From Viridothelium virens (Eukaryota; Ascomycota; Dothideomycetes; Trypetheliales; Trypetheliaceae): 64,000 nucleotides of DNA. Under the pieces are notes generated by a model that was given only the letters and a program-made list of their open reading frames with translations, had not been told where the DNA came from and made no database searches. Position numbers and translations under genes: made by a program. Where the stretch lies: assembly GCA_010094025.1 (NCBI GenBank), contig ML991774.1, positions 374,821 through 438,820 of the forward strand. The letters run 5' to 3'. This document shows positions 10,904-22,842 of this stretch, piece after piece (position 1 is the first letter of the stretch; each line of letters starts with the position of its first letter).

Positions 10904-12244
10904 ATGACCGATACAATGACCTCAGCTATTGTGACACAGCATATAGAAAATTCTCGCCAAGATGATGACAGCATCAGCCACACGTCTCTTTCGCTCAAGC
11001 CCGCCAGATTACAACTGATGAGCCCCAGCACCTGGCTTCCTTCACCTACATGGTATAGTAGAATGGATGCTTCAGACGAAGAGGACGATGAGAAGAGCCA
11101 GATGAAAGAGTTACTTGACGATAGGCCTACCGACCTTGAAGCGCAGGCGGCGAAATCGGATCAACAGCCGATCGCTGCTGAATATCTCGTCTCGGCGCGA
11201 GTGAAGTTAGCATGTTTAGCAGGATATTTCATGCTGAACCTCTGCCTGACGATTTACAACAAAGCGGTTCTTGGAAGGTTTCCTTACCCATGGCTTATCA
11301 CAACCCTTCACACGAGTTTCGGAGCAGCAGGCTGCTCTGTACTGCTCGCTCGTGGCCATTTCAAATTGACGAGACTCACAATGCGATCTCACGCCATTCT
11401 CGTGGGATTCTCTTTCCTGTATACGATCAACATAGCCATCTCTAACGTCTCTCTGTATGTATCCCCACAGTGGAATGAATCAAAAGCATCCAGGCTAATC
11501 ATATATATCACACAGTGCCATGGTCTCCGTACCTTTCCATCAAATCGCCCGCTCGACCTGCCCTATCGCAACTATTCTGATCTATCGCGCTGTATACTCT
11601 AGACGCTACTCGAACGCAACCTACTTATCACTAATTCCCATCATCGCAGGCGTTGGCATGGCGACTTATGGAGACTACTATTTCACCACGGTCGGCCTCA
11701 TATTGACGTTTTTTGGAGTCATTCTTGCTTCGATCAAGGTAACTGCGTATTGGATGTGTGCGCCCTGATTCTCCCTGCTAATGTATAGCAGACGGTCGTA
11801 ACAAACCGATTGATGACGGGCGAGCTTGCCTTGCCCCCTCTCGAAATCCTTTTGCGCATGTCCCCGTTAGCTGCGCTGCAATCACTCATGTACGCAACTG
11901 CAAGTGGTGAAGTCTCGCGTATCATGGTCTCAATAAACGCTGGCGAGATTTCCTCCTTGGCTTGGCTAGCCCTGGCCGGCAATGGATTTCTAGCCTTCCT
12001 TCTTAACGTTTCCTCATTCCAGACGAACAAGCTAGCTGGGGCCCTGACAATATCGGTCTGCAGCAACTTGAAGCAGTGCCTTACGATTCTCCTGGGCATC
12101 GTTCTGTTCGACGTCAAAGTGGGCTTATGGAACGGGCTGGGCATGTTAGTGACCCTAGCAGGAGCGGCAGTCTATAGTAAGGTGGAGCTGGATGCAAAGG
12201 CTGCAAAACAAAATACGCAGACTGCCCAAGAGGGCAGCAGTTAG
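10904..12244 (+). CDS. Nucleotide-sugar/triose-phosphate transporter family (SLC35-like)
   Basis: The protein is a multi-span membrane protein of the TPT/SLC35 family, which exchanges nucleotide sugars (or phosphorylated sugars) across Golgi/ER membranes. The exons are 10904-11454, 11516-11738 and 11792-12244; the product is 408 residues. Introns are GTATGT...ACACAG (61 nt) and GTAACT...TATAGCAG (53 nt). The start MTDTMTSAIVTQH was preferred to an upstream in-frame ATG because the preceding residues look like leader. A hydrophilic N-terminus of about 85 residues precedes the spans. Family blocks: LNLCLTIYNKAVLGRFPYPW, LTTLHTSFGAAG, the junction NVSLAMVSVPFHQIARSTCP, and IKTVVTNRLMTGELALPPLE. 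A lysine-rich C-terminal tail is typical. The substrate is not predictable; the UGDH neighbour makes UDP-glucuronate or a derived sugar a reasonable guess. Confidence 0.88.
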
Positions 12245-13515
12245 ACCAGTCGCATTAAGGCGTTCGTCGGGTTCTTTTCGCATTAAGATATCCCCAAGTC
12301 AGGAATAATTAGAGCATTGTAGCGCATGAATTCTATCGTCTTACATTCGCTTGGCATTGACCATGAGGATCTGACTGCCTACCTAGGTACGTGCTAAGCG
12401 TGCTTGATCATCAACCCCCACAAAGGCCACCAGCCTCTACCGCGTACCTGCAGATGTGCCAGAAAGCGAACGCGCTGCAAGTCCTGCCGCTCTGCGCGTC
12501 ATGCCCAGGGACCTGAACTTTAGATCTGTGGCAGCAGAGGCTTGGATGATTGCATGTTTGGCGTAGACGACATTGGAAATTATTGCTTGGGATTCCGCCC
12601 CTGGTAAACTTACCGAGTCTCGTATTCCATCGACACCGATCATTTCCGGGTGGAGATAAAGGACGGCCAGGCTCGAGCTTCCTCTAGTGTGCTAAAGTAT
12701 CCGAGACATCCAATCTGCCAGGCAGCATTACATAGGCGCAAAAAAAATCAATGGCATGTCGTCTGGCCACTAGTAGATCAGCAGTAGGAGCCTACCACCC
12801 TGCTCCGGTTTTTAGAAGGGCCTTCTCATTGGGCAGAACGCGGCTGACTAGTTAAGCTCCCGCCTACAATGCCGGATTTTCCAAGGTCAGCCGGCTCCTT
12901 CTTGGCAAGCGACCGCTATAGCTACGCCCATCATTGTAGAGTATGGTCTCACCGTCTCTTGCGAGGGCAAGGCTTGCGAGGGGAAGAGAACACGTTGTAG
13001 ACAAAGGCACTTCCGTGGCGCCCCGGCTCAGGTCAGCTCAGTCAAATTGCAGGTGCGACATGCATCTGCAGAAGGTGCAGTGGTGGCAGGGCAGCAGGTA
13101 TTTCAATGGCTACCTTAGGTATACTTTTGGGGCGCTGTCGCCATCCGTGGACACCATGGCACAATTGGCGCTAAGGGAAAGCCCCGGTGTCACGCGAGCT
13201 CACGCCTGCCAAGGTTGGCACTCACGCCTCAGACCCTTAGACGCTACCGTATCTGCTAATTAAGGAGGTAAGTATCTAACTCCGTACTGTCTGTGGTACT
13301 CTACTGGGTGCCTTAGGTAAGGTAGACACCTTATCACCCATAATTGTAATGTGTCTTACCGGGAATGAGTCCGTCGCTTCCCGCCGGCCGAGGCGGCACT
13401 GGGGCTCCTGTCAACATCCCACGCCATCCTAGCCTGTCTGCGGTGGTGTCTTTTGAACAAGACCTTTTCGTTGCTCAGCATGGTTCTACTGATCCCCAAT
13501 ACCTCTGACGAGTAG
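12245..13515. other. Intergenic: transporter 3' region and copy-2 promoter
   Basis: This 1.27-kb stretch has no supported gene. It contains the 9-mer ACTCCGTAC at 13279-13287 and several CCTTAGGT/ACCTAGGTA-like words (12382, 13107, 13312). One open frame (12943-13263) has no family features. Confidence 0.5.
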
Positions 13516-15329
13516 ATGTATGCAGCGATTCTTCCGCGACAGCGCCTAGTCCTGGTTGGGCTGGCGCTGAGTCTGCTCTCAGTCTTCCTGCTCTACTCTT
13601 TGTTCGGCCGTTCGGTACGTTATCCTCACTCACCAATCACCTGGATTGCATCTTGACCTAACATATCTTGTAGCTCTCGTCTTTTCATACTGCACTTCAG
13701 GCGAATCCAGATGCAATAGCAGCTCGTGAAGCAAACCTGCATCTAATCATTCCTACAACCAAAAGCGAATTTTACTTCTGCCAACTCCTTTTCTCTGCCA
13801 CCGTTCTAGGCTGGCCTCATCCAACTCTGATTGGCTGGGGACTTCAACCCAAGGAGGGCGACCCGGACGGAAAGGTTTCCCACATATTCAAGGTTTCCAG
13901 GACGTTAGAATACTTTAACAGCTTACCTGCAGACCAAGATGATGACTTGGTCCTTCTCATCGATGCCTATGATGTTTGGTTCCAGCTGCGCCCAGACGTC
14001 CTCATACAGCGGTACTATTCCATGAGGGATGCTGCAAACCAACGTCTCATTTCTGAACTCGGCCCATCAATAGTAGCAAAGCACGGCCTGCGTCAGACAA
14101 TCTTCTTTAACGCTGACAAGACGCTATGGCCAAGTATGGACACATCAACATTTCTATGGTGGCTACCAAATTCAACGCTGCCGGAGTATGCTTTTGGCCC
14201 AGAGACAGACAAGGGTGACCACTGGATGGATCGACCACGCTGGTTGAACTCTGGCGCCATCATAGGCCCACTGGGTGACATGCGGCGTCTGTTCAATGCT
14301 ACCTTGAATAAAATCAATCTTGAGTTCAATGAGACAGTTTTTCAACATTCTGATCAGCTTTATCTCTCTGAGATCTGGTCCAATCAAGAATACGCGCGAA
14401 TGTTGCTAGGACCCAACCGATCTCTTGTTGAGGAGCATTCACAAGACATGGCACTCCTGGCCTCAGATCAGGAAACCGAATATCATATCTCACTAGATTA
14501 CAAGTCCGAGTTATTCTTGGCCAATGCTTTCTATGAGGATTTTCTCGCCTGGATGACTTTCCCCACCCCGAAAAAGCAGCCGTCCCATCAAATCATGCTC
14601 GCGCCATATCAGATAGACCTTTCTGAGGACATCCTCTCCTCTCCGCATCCTTTCTCCGTCATCTCTTCGGCTTTGGATAATGACGAAGCATACCTAGATT
14701 CGTCTGTCGACTCACTTGTTGCAAACACCAGCTGGAGGGACATCGAGCTGGGTACTAACCTGATAACCAATCAAGTCTTCCCTCTTATCCATATGACCGG
14801 AAACAAAGACTATCGGGATACCTGGTGGGAGAGGATGTGGTACTTCCCCTACAGTCGAGCGCTGCTAACTGCTGCGGCTATTGCATCACCAGACGACTTT
14901 ATCACCCGGACATCAGCTGACGGGCGTATCTGGCGAGCTGCTAACAGACCGCCTAATGCAACAGAAAAATCGCCCAACGATACGATTGGCGCGTGGTCAG
15001 CGGAAGGGAAATGGCTACCATGGCACGGGCCCGATGGCCTTTGCGAAATATATGAAGACTATTTGTTTGGACAGCTAGCACCTCCACCCCCCGAGAACCT
15101 GGGCGTAACGACCCGTAGAGAGACGAAGTTGCCATTCAGCCAAGATCATACTTCTACTACGCAAGAATCATTGGTTGTCACAGTAGACCAGCAGCAGCGC
15201 CCGCCACACACTCAAACCGCAAAGACACCTTCCAGCAATGAGACGTCGAAGCCGAAACCAGTCCCAACAAGTACTTCCAGTCCGAATGCACCGGATCATA
15301 CCCAGGCAAGCAAGCCGCAAAAGACTTGA
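13516..15329 (+). CDS. Type II membrane glycosyltransferase-like protein (copy 2)
   Basis: Exons 13516-13614 and 13674-15329 (intron GTACGT...CTTGTAG, 59 nt) give 584 residues. The short first exon encodes a basic tail and the anchor LVLVGLALSLLSVFLLYSLF; the intron falls just after the anchor, as in copy 1. Luminal motifs: NLHLIIPTTKSEFYFCQLLF, then LVLLIDAYDVWFQLRPDVL with an intact D-x-x-D, then QTIFFNADK, then RWLNSGAIIGPLGDMRRLF, then HSDQLYLSEIW. This order (DxxD, acidic site, LNSG, SDQ) resembles the lysyl-hydroxylase glycosyltransferase domain, so I infer a metal-dependent transferase. Several N-x-S/T sites lie in the luminal part. The last 110 residues are Pro/Ser/Thr-rich. All key residues look present, so this copy is the better candidate for the active enzyme. 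The acceptor is unknown. Confidence 0.75.
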
Positions 15330-15502
15330 CCGAACTATTTTGGTGCTTGCCTGGGTTACAATAGCTCAATTTTCACAAAAGGAGCTAAACAATGGTCCAT
15401 TACCATCAAAACAATACGATATGGATTTACGAAGAAGAGGTATATCTATCAAGACAAGAAAGAAATGGATCAAAGCAACACTCAAACACCAGGATAGTAG
15501 AT

Positions 15503-18500
15503 TTATACCCTTCGAATCCCATTCCCATTGACCACCGTCGTCATGGAATTACCCACAGTCTTCCTCCTCGAATTCTTCCTCGACCTTGACATGAATCGGT
15601 CAAACCCTTCATCTATCTTCCTCCGCACGACATCAAAAACCCCATTCTTCACCGCCGCCGTCTCACTCATCCAGCAATCCAAATGCCCGTGCCCCTTGAA
15701 CGCCTCGCGGCTGTACCCCTGCTCCCCAAACTTCTGTCTCAACCGCTCATAGTCCCAAAGCGTGCAACTCGGATCAAACACCGCATTTTCCGTCCCATAG
15801 ATCAGCTGGATTGGTAGCCCCTGCAGCTTCTGCAGGTGATCCTCGTCCAGCAGGTCGCATCCATCGGAATCAATAACCTTCCCGTGCAAACCCATCTGCA
15901 CGAGATGATCCAGACACGTCATACTACAACCCCCCAAAAACCGATCCAGCTGATCGTGTGTCGCGCGATTCAACCGATCATGGCTCCACAGACGCCCAAA
16001 CGCCAGCTCGCTCCGATGACACGCCACGCTCGTGCACAGCTCATTCCAGCCCGCTGGATAGAACCGCAACAATTGGTTCAGCAGATGCTGCGTATACGCA
16101 TCGGATTTCTTGCTCGTGCAGTCAAACCACTTACTTCCTGTAAAGCGGCGGTAGATATCCGTCAGATGCACCGGCAGCGACGCCTTCCACTTATTCAGCG
16201 GCGTGTAACGCGGAAACATGAAGACGTTCGACGCCGTCACCCCGCGCAGCCAGGACGCTGGGATCGTGCCGTCCAGCAGGCCCATCGACAGCGCGATGGA
16301 GCCGGCGCAGTGCGCGACTACGTAGATGGGCTCGGGTGCGCTGCCATATTGTTGCTCCTGCGCCAGCCGGATCGTGCTCAAGGCGGCGGCGATGTCGAGC
16401 CGCGCATCGTACACTGTGAAGTGCTTGTGGGCGAGCGGCGTCTTACCTACTCGGTGCGTGTTCGACCAGCACCGGTAGCCTGCTGCGGTGAAGTAGTCGA
16501 TGGCGTTCTTTTTGATGGTCGGTAGCGCATAGATCTGGTGGTCGACCGCGGCGCCGGGGACGAATAGGATGTCGTGAACCTTTTCGCCGTCGCGGAGGCC
16601 GCCGGTCGGCTCCCACATTTTCATCAAGGTGACCTCGCCGTCGATGGCTTGGGGCGAGAAGGTTTTGCTGGGCGGTATCTTTTTGTAGGGGTCTTCGCCT
16701 GGGTACTGTAGGGTTGGCCATTGCAGGGAGGTCAGTGGGGCGAGGAAGGATGTCGCTACTTGTGATGTGAAATATTGAAGGAAGCTTGCTGCGGTGCGGA
16801 GGCGCAATCTAAAGTTGTGTCCCAGTGCGTCAAACGAAGAGAGCTCCCGACCAAAGTCGTGCCATCCAATGTGGAGGATCCCCTTTCCGACGATGCTGTG
16901 GTTGTCTTCAGGCCGTGACAGAGTGACGTAGAGCGACGAGGTCGCCTGCCATGTCCTTGATATTGAGAATGCGACGGTGGGATTCACCACTTTTATCCCA
17001 TTGAAGTGAATCACCTCGTCATTAGTACCGATCATATCAAAATCGTAGGTGAGATTCGTCTGGTCTGGAGCATGGTGATCTTCGTTGAAAAGATGAAAAT
17101 CCCCGCGAGATACCATGAAAGGGCTGCCTTCCATGCCGTTCGAGAAGGTGCCAGTAAGCATGGCTTGATGGTCGGCACGACTAACGACTTAAAGAGATGT
17201 CAGAAAAGTCCTTCTCAAATAGAGTATCCCAGAACTCACGCTCGTTGGTGTCCCACGCATGGACGCTCAAGTAAAAGTGAGCATCCGCAGTCTCCGACCG
17301 TGCCTGATCAAATGCGACTTCAAAGTCGTCGATTTCGTCGCCAATGTGAATGTATCCCTTCATGACTTCGGTGAAAATGGTGCCTGCTTTACCAGCCGCC
17401 CGGGCTTCGTCTATCTCGGCCTCGGCCTTTTTGATTGCAGCCAGATCGTCAAAATGATCCGGTGAAGGCACATACGTTGGGTTACCGTAAGGATCTATCG
17501 GGCCTGGTTGAGTTACCAGTCAGCATACGAGCATGTGGATTAGAGGGCTGGTTGTACCGTTGACTGTATCGTAGTCAATTGTGATGCCTTTCTTACGTGC
17601 CGCTGCCGCAACTGAGCGCTCCGCCAAGGCTGTAATAGTTGCGAATGGATTCACCCCGAGAGCAGTAGGAACGAGTGCACCGTCCACCACGATTAATCCC
17701 TCATAGATCTCTTTGCCCTTCCCCGTTAGCACTTCACCAAACTGTGTGGTTGCGCCCTCCTCTGGAGTGCCGTCGACGCTCATGCTCATGCCTCCAACCG
17801 GATGCACAGTAATCTAATGTCATGTTAGCCTCGTCACTGATGGTTTGGTATATAAGATGAATGCTCCGCCAATCATCGTCTAGATCCATTTACATACCTC
17901 TTGTTGATTGAAATCGGCGTAAAAAGGATTTTGGATGAATGTCCCACCGGAAGAATTCGTCATCTTGCTCATCAAATCATTCAACTTTTCCAAATGCTTT
18001 TGCCTGCCGACGCCTAAAAATTCAAGTGCCGGTTTGTTATGTTTCAATGTCATCCGCGCCTGGTTGGCATCATGACTCATGATAAGATAGACTTGAGTTC
18101 TCGCTAAACTGCCTTGCGCATGATATGGACCCAGTAGTGTGCTTTTCCACGCTGCCAATTTTTGCTGTTGCTTTTCTACCGCTGTTAAACTAGGAGGAAA
18201 TATCTTGCCCGGAAGGGAAAGGAGTAGCGGCTGGAGTAGATGCGTCAGCGCTCGTGGCACAGCACCCTCCTCAATAACGAATCCATCGAGCGGATTCTCC
18301 TGCTCTCTGCAATCGATCACGCCTTGTAGATGTAAGCTGCACTCTTTCGAATAGATTTCACCTGACAAGCTACTGACCTGTGATGGTGGGTCCCACTGGA
18401 TTGTCCGGATTTGGATCCTCATGGCCCATAGCGTTCACTTCTGCGTTTGTATTATAGCCGAATGCAAGCAGATCTCCATTTCCGCTCATGTCTTGACCGA

Positions 18501-20013
18501 CTCTATCACTGAGCGGAAGCCCACGCTCCTTACTTCGGAGCATAATTTCTGTCGTTCCGAGAGTACCAGCTCCAAGAAAGACGAATTTCTTTGCGTGGAC
18601 CCACATCAGATCATGGAGCATTTCTTCCTTGAAAGCATCTCTTCTACTACCGTGCCAGGCAAAGAAGACCAGGTAGCCCTCCTTTGGATGCTTCTTGATA
18701 AGTCGGACCTCGCACTCGCAGAATCTGACCAACGTCAACAACGGAGCGAGAATATTTCGTTTCAGGTTAACCTACATTTCGGCACCCCAGTTCCATGCAT
18801 CCGCAAGGTAAGTCACCAAGGTGGTAGTCTTACTACCGTCATTGATCCCCGTAGAGTCCTGGCCTGTTAGGGTGCTGGCTTTCATCTCAATTCCTGTGCT
18901 ATTTCGACCATCTGCGAACTTTGTCGTTTGAGGTACGCGATAGAACTTAGGGTCCCAGCCTTCCTTCCTCCCGTATTTCCGCACCAAATCTGTCTGTTCT
19001 CGCAGTAACTTCAGTTTTAATGGTTCTGGGAGATTTTCAGGATATGTTTCGGGCTCGAGCATCTTCTCTGCTCGATCATAATCTACAATCCGTTAGCTAC
19101 ATTTACTCTGGCTTTCCTCTCGATGCTTACAAGGATCTAGAGCTCCTTCTTGTGTCAGCTCTTCCGGCCACTCATCCTTTTCCATTGTACCTTTGTCAGC
19201 TCGCAAAAAGACGTTAGCGTTTAACAGACTTGTGCCACCGAGACCTATTATTAGACGAATGAGCTACATCGATTACTTCTCAGTGACTAGAACAAACCAT
19301 TTCCGACAAAAGCATTCTGGCCCTCGCCAATCATCAAGTGGTACAAGCCTGTCGGATTTCCTCTGTCGATAGGGACGCTCCTCTCGTCAGAAGCATTCTC
19401 ATCACCAGTAACGTGGATTTGAGTGGCTGCATCTTTGAAAGAAGTTGGGAATTCTCCAGCTGCACCGCAATTCAGTAGGAGTCAGCAATTTATGTCCGAA
19501 GCACAAATAGAGGCAAAGAAAATCTGAGAAAGGGAAAAAAAAGAAAATCACAGACATACGCCATCGTTCCTTGCCCCTTTCCAGAAGGCAGACGCTTTGC
19601 CCTCCTCTTGCCATGCGACTCGCTGCAACACCACCGCCATAGCCGCTCCCAATGACGACGACATCGTAACTATGCCTCAAAAGCTCCACAGGTCGGCCAA
19701 TACGGGGAAAAGAAGAGCCATTGGCATCTCTTGAAAATGTCCTGGCTCTTGGCTCACCCTCGATCTTCGCAGAGTTTGTTTTAGAGCGCATTCTTGGTTT
19801 CTGACTCTGCGTTGGATTCATAGTGCTCAAGTTTAGTGTCTTAGTAAGTCCATTCCGAACGCCATTAACTACCCCGTTCGCGACTCCATTGACTCCTCCA
19901 TTGGTTACGCCATTGGTGGCCCCGCTGGTGACGCCATTGGAAAGACTGGCTGCTCGTGCAGAAGATCCATTCACAGGCTGCACGGCAAAATCTTGATGCT
20001 CGGGTAAGCTCAT
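15503..20013 (-). CDS. GMC oxidoreductase (cholesterol-oxidase-like) fused to alpha/beta hydrolase
   Basis: Nine exons (19560-20013, 19298-19459, 19131-19244, 18776-19082, 18378-18724, 17898-18322, 17558-17813, 17240-17503, 15503-17187) join in frame to 1337 residues. An Asn-Gly-Val-rich leader (about residues 25-57) precedes the FAD motif GSGYGGG (about 122). The GMC half includes GLGGTSLLNANVFLRADKG, FVFLGAGTLGTTEIMLRS, and the C-terminal HPVGGMSMS plus GVNPFATITALAERS. From about residue 777 the second half is an alpha/beta hydrolase: DILFVPGAAVDHQI, the nucleophile elbow YVVAHCAGS with Cys near 1070 where Ser is usual, acidic NAVFDPSC, and the catalytic-His block GHGHLDCW near 1277. The architecture fits bacterial and fungal cholesterol-oxidase-like fusions. 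The substrate is likely a sterol or other lipid alcohol, but this is inference. Exon 9 carries skew island 2. Confidence 0.88.
15520..16800. other. Strand-skew island 2 (C-rich then G-rich)
   Basis: The plus strand is C-rich on the left and G-rich on the right, with a broad switch at about 16200-16600. Hand counts: 53 C and 15 G in 15601-15720; 40 G and 32 C in 16561-16680; 48 G and 17 C in 16681-16800. It lies within the last exon of the minus-strand GMC/hydrolase gene. Confidence 0.7.
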
Positions 20014-21270
20014 TTGGGCAGATGCACTATCTTATCGAATGACCGCAGAACCACACCAAGAGTGGGAATAAAGAGTTTTTAGAACAATTCGGCGGGGGCA
20101 GAATGGGTCGCGCAACTGATGATGGAATTACTGATTGTTTAAAGCGTTCCCAGCGTCGAATGCCGTTGCCTGGGGCTGGGACCAGTCCGAATGCGGCGAA
20201 TGGGAATCAAACGCAATAGGTGGGTTGCGAATCAAAGAAAAGAGAAGCCAAAACAGCGGCCCGGGCGACAGGGCAAAGAATCCTATATGACAGGGGAAAA
20301 GAGCCAGTCTTCAAACAGCAATAGGACCTCCACGTCTCGTGTTCGCGCTCAGCGATGCAGCCTTGCATCAAGATGCGATGGTTCAACGGGATTAAAGTGT
20401 AGCTGAGCCTGCAGGCTACAAGGAGGCTGGGTTCGCAGGCGAGACGGGTGGAGTCGAAGTTCGAGATGATCAGTGCAGGGCCGGATTGGGTCAATTGGCG
20501 TGGCCACTAAAGCGATGGCTCGCAGTTGGTGAGCGGGTAGGCATGCACAATGCCATGGATTAGCGGCAGCAGCTGTGATCCCGCTGCTGGGCACCCAGAG
20601 CTGCACCTCGGCGGAGGCTTCGTCATTGGCCATCGGAATATTCTGAACCGTTGGCCCAGGGCGACGAGACCTCGATAGCTGATGATAGGAGAAGCTGAAG
20701 AAAGGAGACAAGAGAGACAGTGCTCATCAGCATTTACCAGCGGCCCGCACGACCGGTACGCCGGCACATTGGTGCGTTGGTATTCCCTAGCGTACCTCCC
20801 TATAGAAGACTAACTAGAACGACGAGAGATTCAAGGTTGATGATTGACGCTTGACTTGGCGATTAGCGACTGGGTGACTTGCAGGGCTGACTTGCTAAGG
20901 TGCTGAGGTGCGCTGAGGTGCGCTGAGGTGCTGGATTATTGCCCACCCACACCAACCCCCACCGCCCTCGGCTCGCTGGCTGGCTCCACCGTCTACGCTT
21001 CTTCCGAAAATAGACGCAATCTTCACATCTTCACATGCAATCACTTCGCATTGCTTACCACACAAGTCATCCAAGTCTGTACCACCGCAGACTCTTCCAT
21101 GCTTGAGCTCCAATTGAACTCCAATCCTCTTTGCGCACCTAGAATTTGACTTTCCGACGTTGCAGCGGAGTTGTCATGGCTTACAGTGTTCGGGATTACC
21201 GTGGGGGTGCCACCGGTCATCAAGTTTCGCCATGGCGATCAATTATATCGCCTTTCTTGCCCTACCGAGA
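20014..21270. other. Intergenic: promoter of GMC fusion and 3' region of hydrolase gene
   Basis: This 1.26-kb stretch has no supported gene. Several minus-strand frames at 20200-20770 are open but Pro/Ser/His-rich and featureless. It contains a 10-bp tandem repeat at 20901-20930. Confidence 0.55.
20901..20930 (+). repeat. 10-bp tandem repeat, three units
   Basis: Three head-to-tail units of (T/C)GCTGAGGTG, with a partial fourth on the right. Noncoding. Confidence 0.9.
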
Positions 21271-22842
21271 CTATCGAGAATCGTGAGGAACCCTTCCATT
21301 CCGGTAAGCCCATAACCGGCTCACATCTTTCACCTTCGTCACCAAACCTTGGGACGGACGAATGCTCTCCTGCGAAGCCATGGTCGATTGCCTGGTGGAT
21401 ACTGGGCTAGAAGCTTGCACGACGACCTGATCTTTCCCTTCTTCGCGGTGTTCGCCTGCCGTATCCCAATCCAGCATGTCCAGCCAGTGATCCAAGCTTT
21501 CCCGCTCACTACCATTCATCTTCTTCTTTTCCGCGCCGGCATGGCTATCCACCTCCGTCTCCGAGAGCTTGGCCTCGGCCTCCATGAATTCATTGGTCTC
21601 GAGCGCACCCCACCCACGTTTCCAATCCAGCGGAAACATGGTGTCGAGATAATGTAGATTGAACTGGTGCCCTTTTCCGGCCCGTTGAAAGACTCTGCCC
21701 ATGAATCGATTCGTCGGTAGACCTCCAAACTTCGGCACTTTTTGGGACTGTAATCCTGTGAAATGCAGCACACCCCAGCGAGCGACAAAGTCTTCTGTGT
21801 TGGCATAGTGCTCGATGTGGCGAACAGCTTTCCAAGTGGTCCGACGACGAGGCTCCATGGAGACATTAGAATTTGTCATAAATGACATTTCAGCACCACC
21901 AACGGCATGGTGGTAGGCGTTCTCAGGAGAATAGCGATGCGGGTTGTTGAAGTGGCTTGCCGCATTTCCAAACGTATACACTTCCAATTTCTGGACGAGA
22001 TCCTGCGGAACGTCATCGAATAGCCAGTCGAGAATCATGCCACCTTCAATGGCACCCTGGCTGTGCATCATGAAAATGACCTTCTTGAACTTTGGGTCGA
22101 TGAGCGATTTCTTCACCAAATCATAACATGCACGCACATCCTCGGTAGCGTAGGAGAAGTCGCGCTGAATCAAGCATTGGATAACATCAAAGATGATACC
22201 GCTTCTGCGAGTTGTCAGCAGGCATTTGCTGCCTGAGTATCGAAGTAACTTACGTCGGATTATGAATGCCCGATACTGGACGACCAAATGTCAGAGAAAT
22301 ACGATCGATATTGGACTGAAGCCAGTGATTCCTAATTTTTGATCATGAGCTCTATCGCCGAATCTACTGGGTTCATGGATAACTTGCCCTACAGCAACTC
22401 CATTCAAGAAAATCCATTTCTCATCTTCGTGTGCAGGAAACATGCTCAGATCCGTCTTTGAAGCATGAAGTTCTCCGGAAGAACCGTTCAGAAGGCGACA
22501 GATCGCCTTATTAAGAAGAATGAATGCGGCAAAATATAAAAGTACCACACCAACAGGAAGAAAAAAGCATAGAAATAAACTCAGAAGAAAAAGTAGCTGC
22601 AGAACGATCAGTACCGAGTGCAAGCCCATCGCTATGAGGTTTCCCCGCGTCGGGCATAATTCGTCGAGTTCGCCAGAGGGCCATGGCTTGAAGGGAAAGA
22701 CAATGTTTGGTAAGAACAAAACGTGGCGAATGAAGAGTAGAATATCAATACGAACGAGATCAAGCGGAGGGCTTGTGTATGGCAGGGGTGCGATCGAGAT
22801 AGTGTCACCGAGTAACTGGTCTCCAAGAAGTGTTACGTCCAT
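21271..22842 (-). CDS. Fungal membrane protein with alpha/beta-hydrolase-like domain
   Basis: Exons 22388-22842, 22254-22331 and 21271-22204 give 488 residues. The N-terminal part has two or three hydrophobic segments (around LLFIRHVLFLPNIVFPF and a long stretch SVLIVLQLLFLLSLFLCFF onward). The rest matches a conserved fungal family of unknown function: WIFLNGVAVGNHWLQSNIDR, GRPVSGIHNPTSGIIFDVIQ, then the elbow FMMHSQGAIEGGMI (G/H-S-Q-G, as in serine hydrolases), EVYTFGNAASHFNNP, and HIEHYANTEDFVARWGVLHF. A lipase- or esterase-like role at a membrane is possible but unproven. Intron 1 (22332-22387) begins GCAAGT rather than GT; this is the only junction that keeps the conserved frame. Intron 2 is GTAAGT...CGCAG (49 nt). 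The Ser/Glu-rich C-terminus of about 90 residues looks disordered. Confidence 0.82.

Noticed and set aside
12943-13263. 106-codon plus-strand frame
   Set aside because: No recognisable motif; lies in an intergenic region.
13947-15329. Shorter copy-2 protein starting at the TTG codon at 13947
   Set aside because: The frame is open upstream to 13674, and a short first exon at 13516 supplies a membrane anchor, matching copy 1.
20349-20767. Two overlapping minus-strand frames of 86-120 codons
   Set aside because: Ser/His/Pro-rich chance frames with no conserved features.
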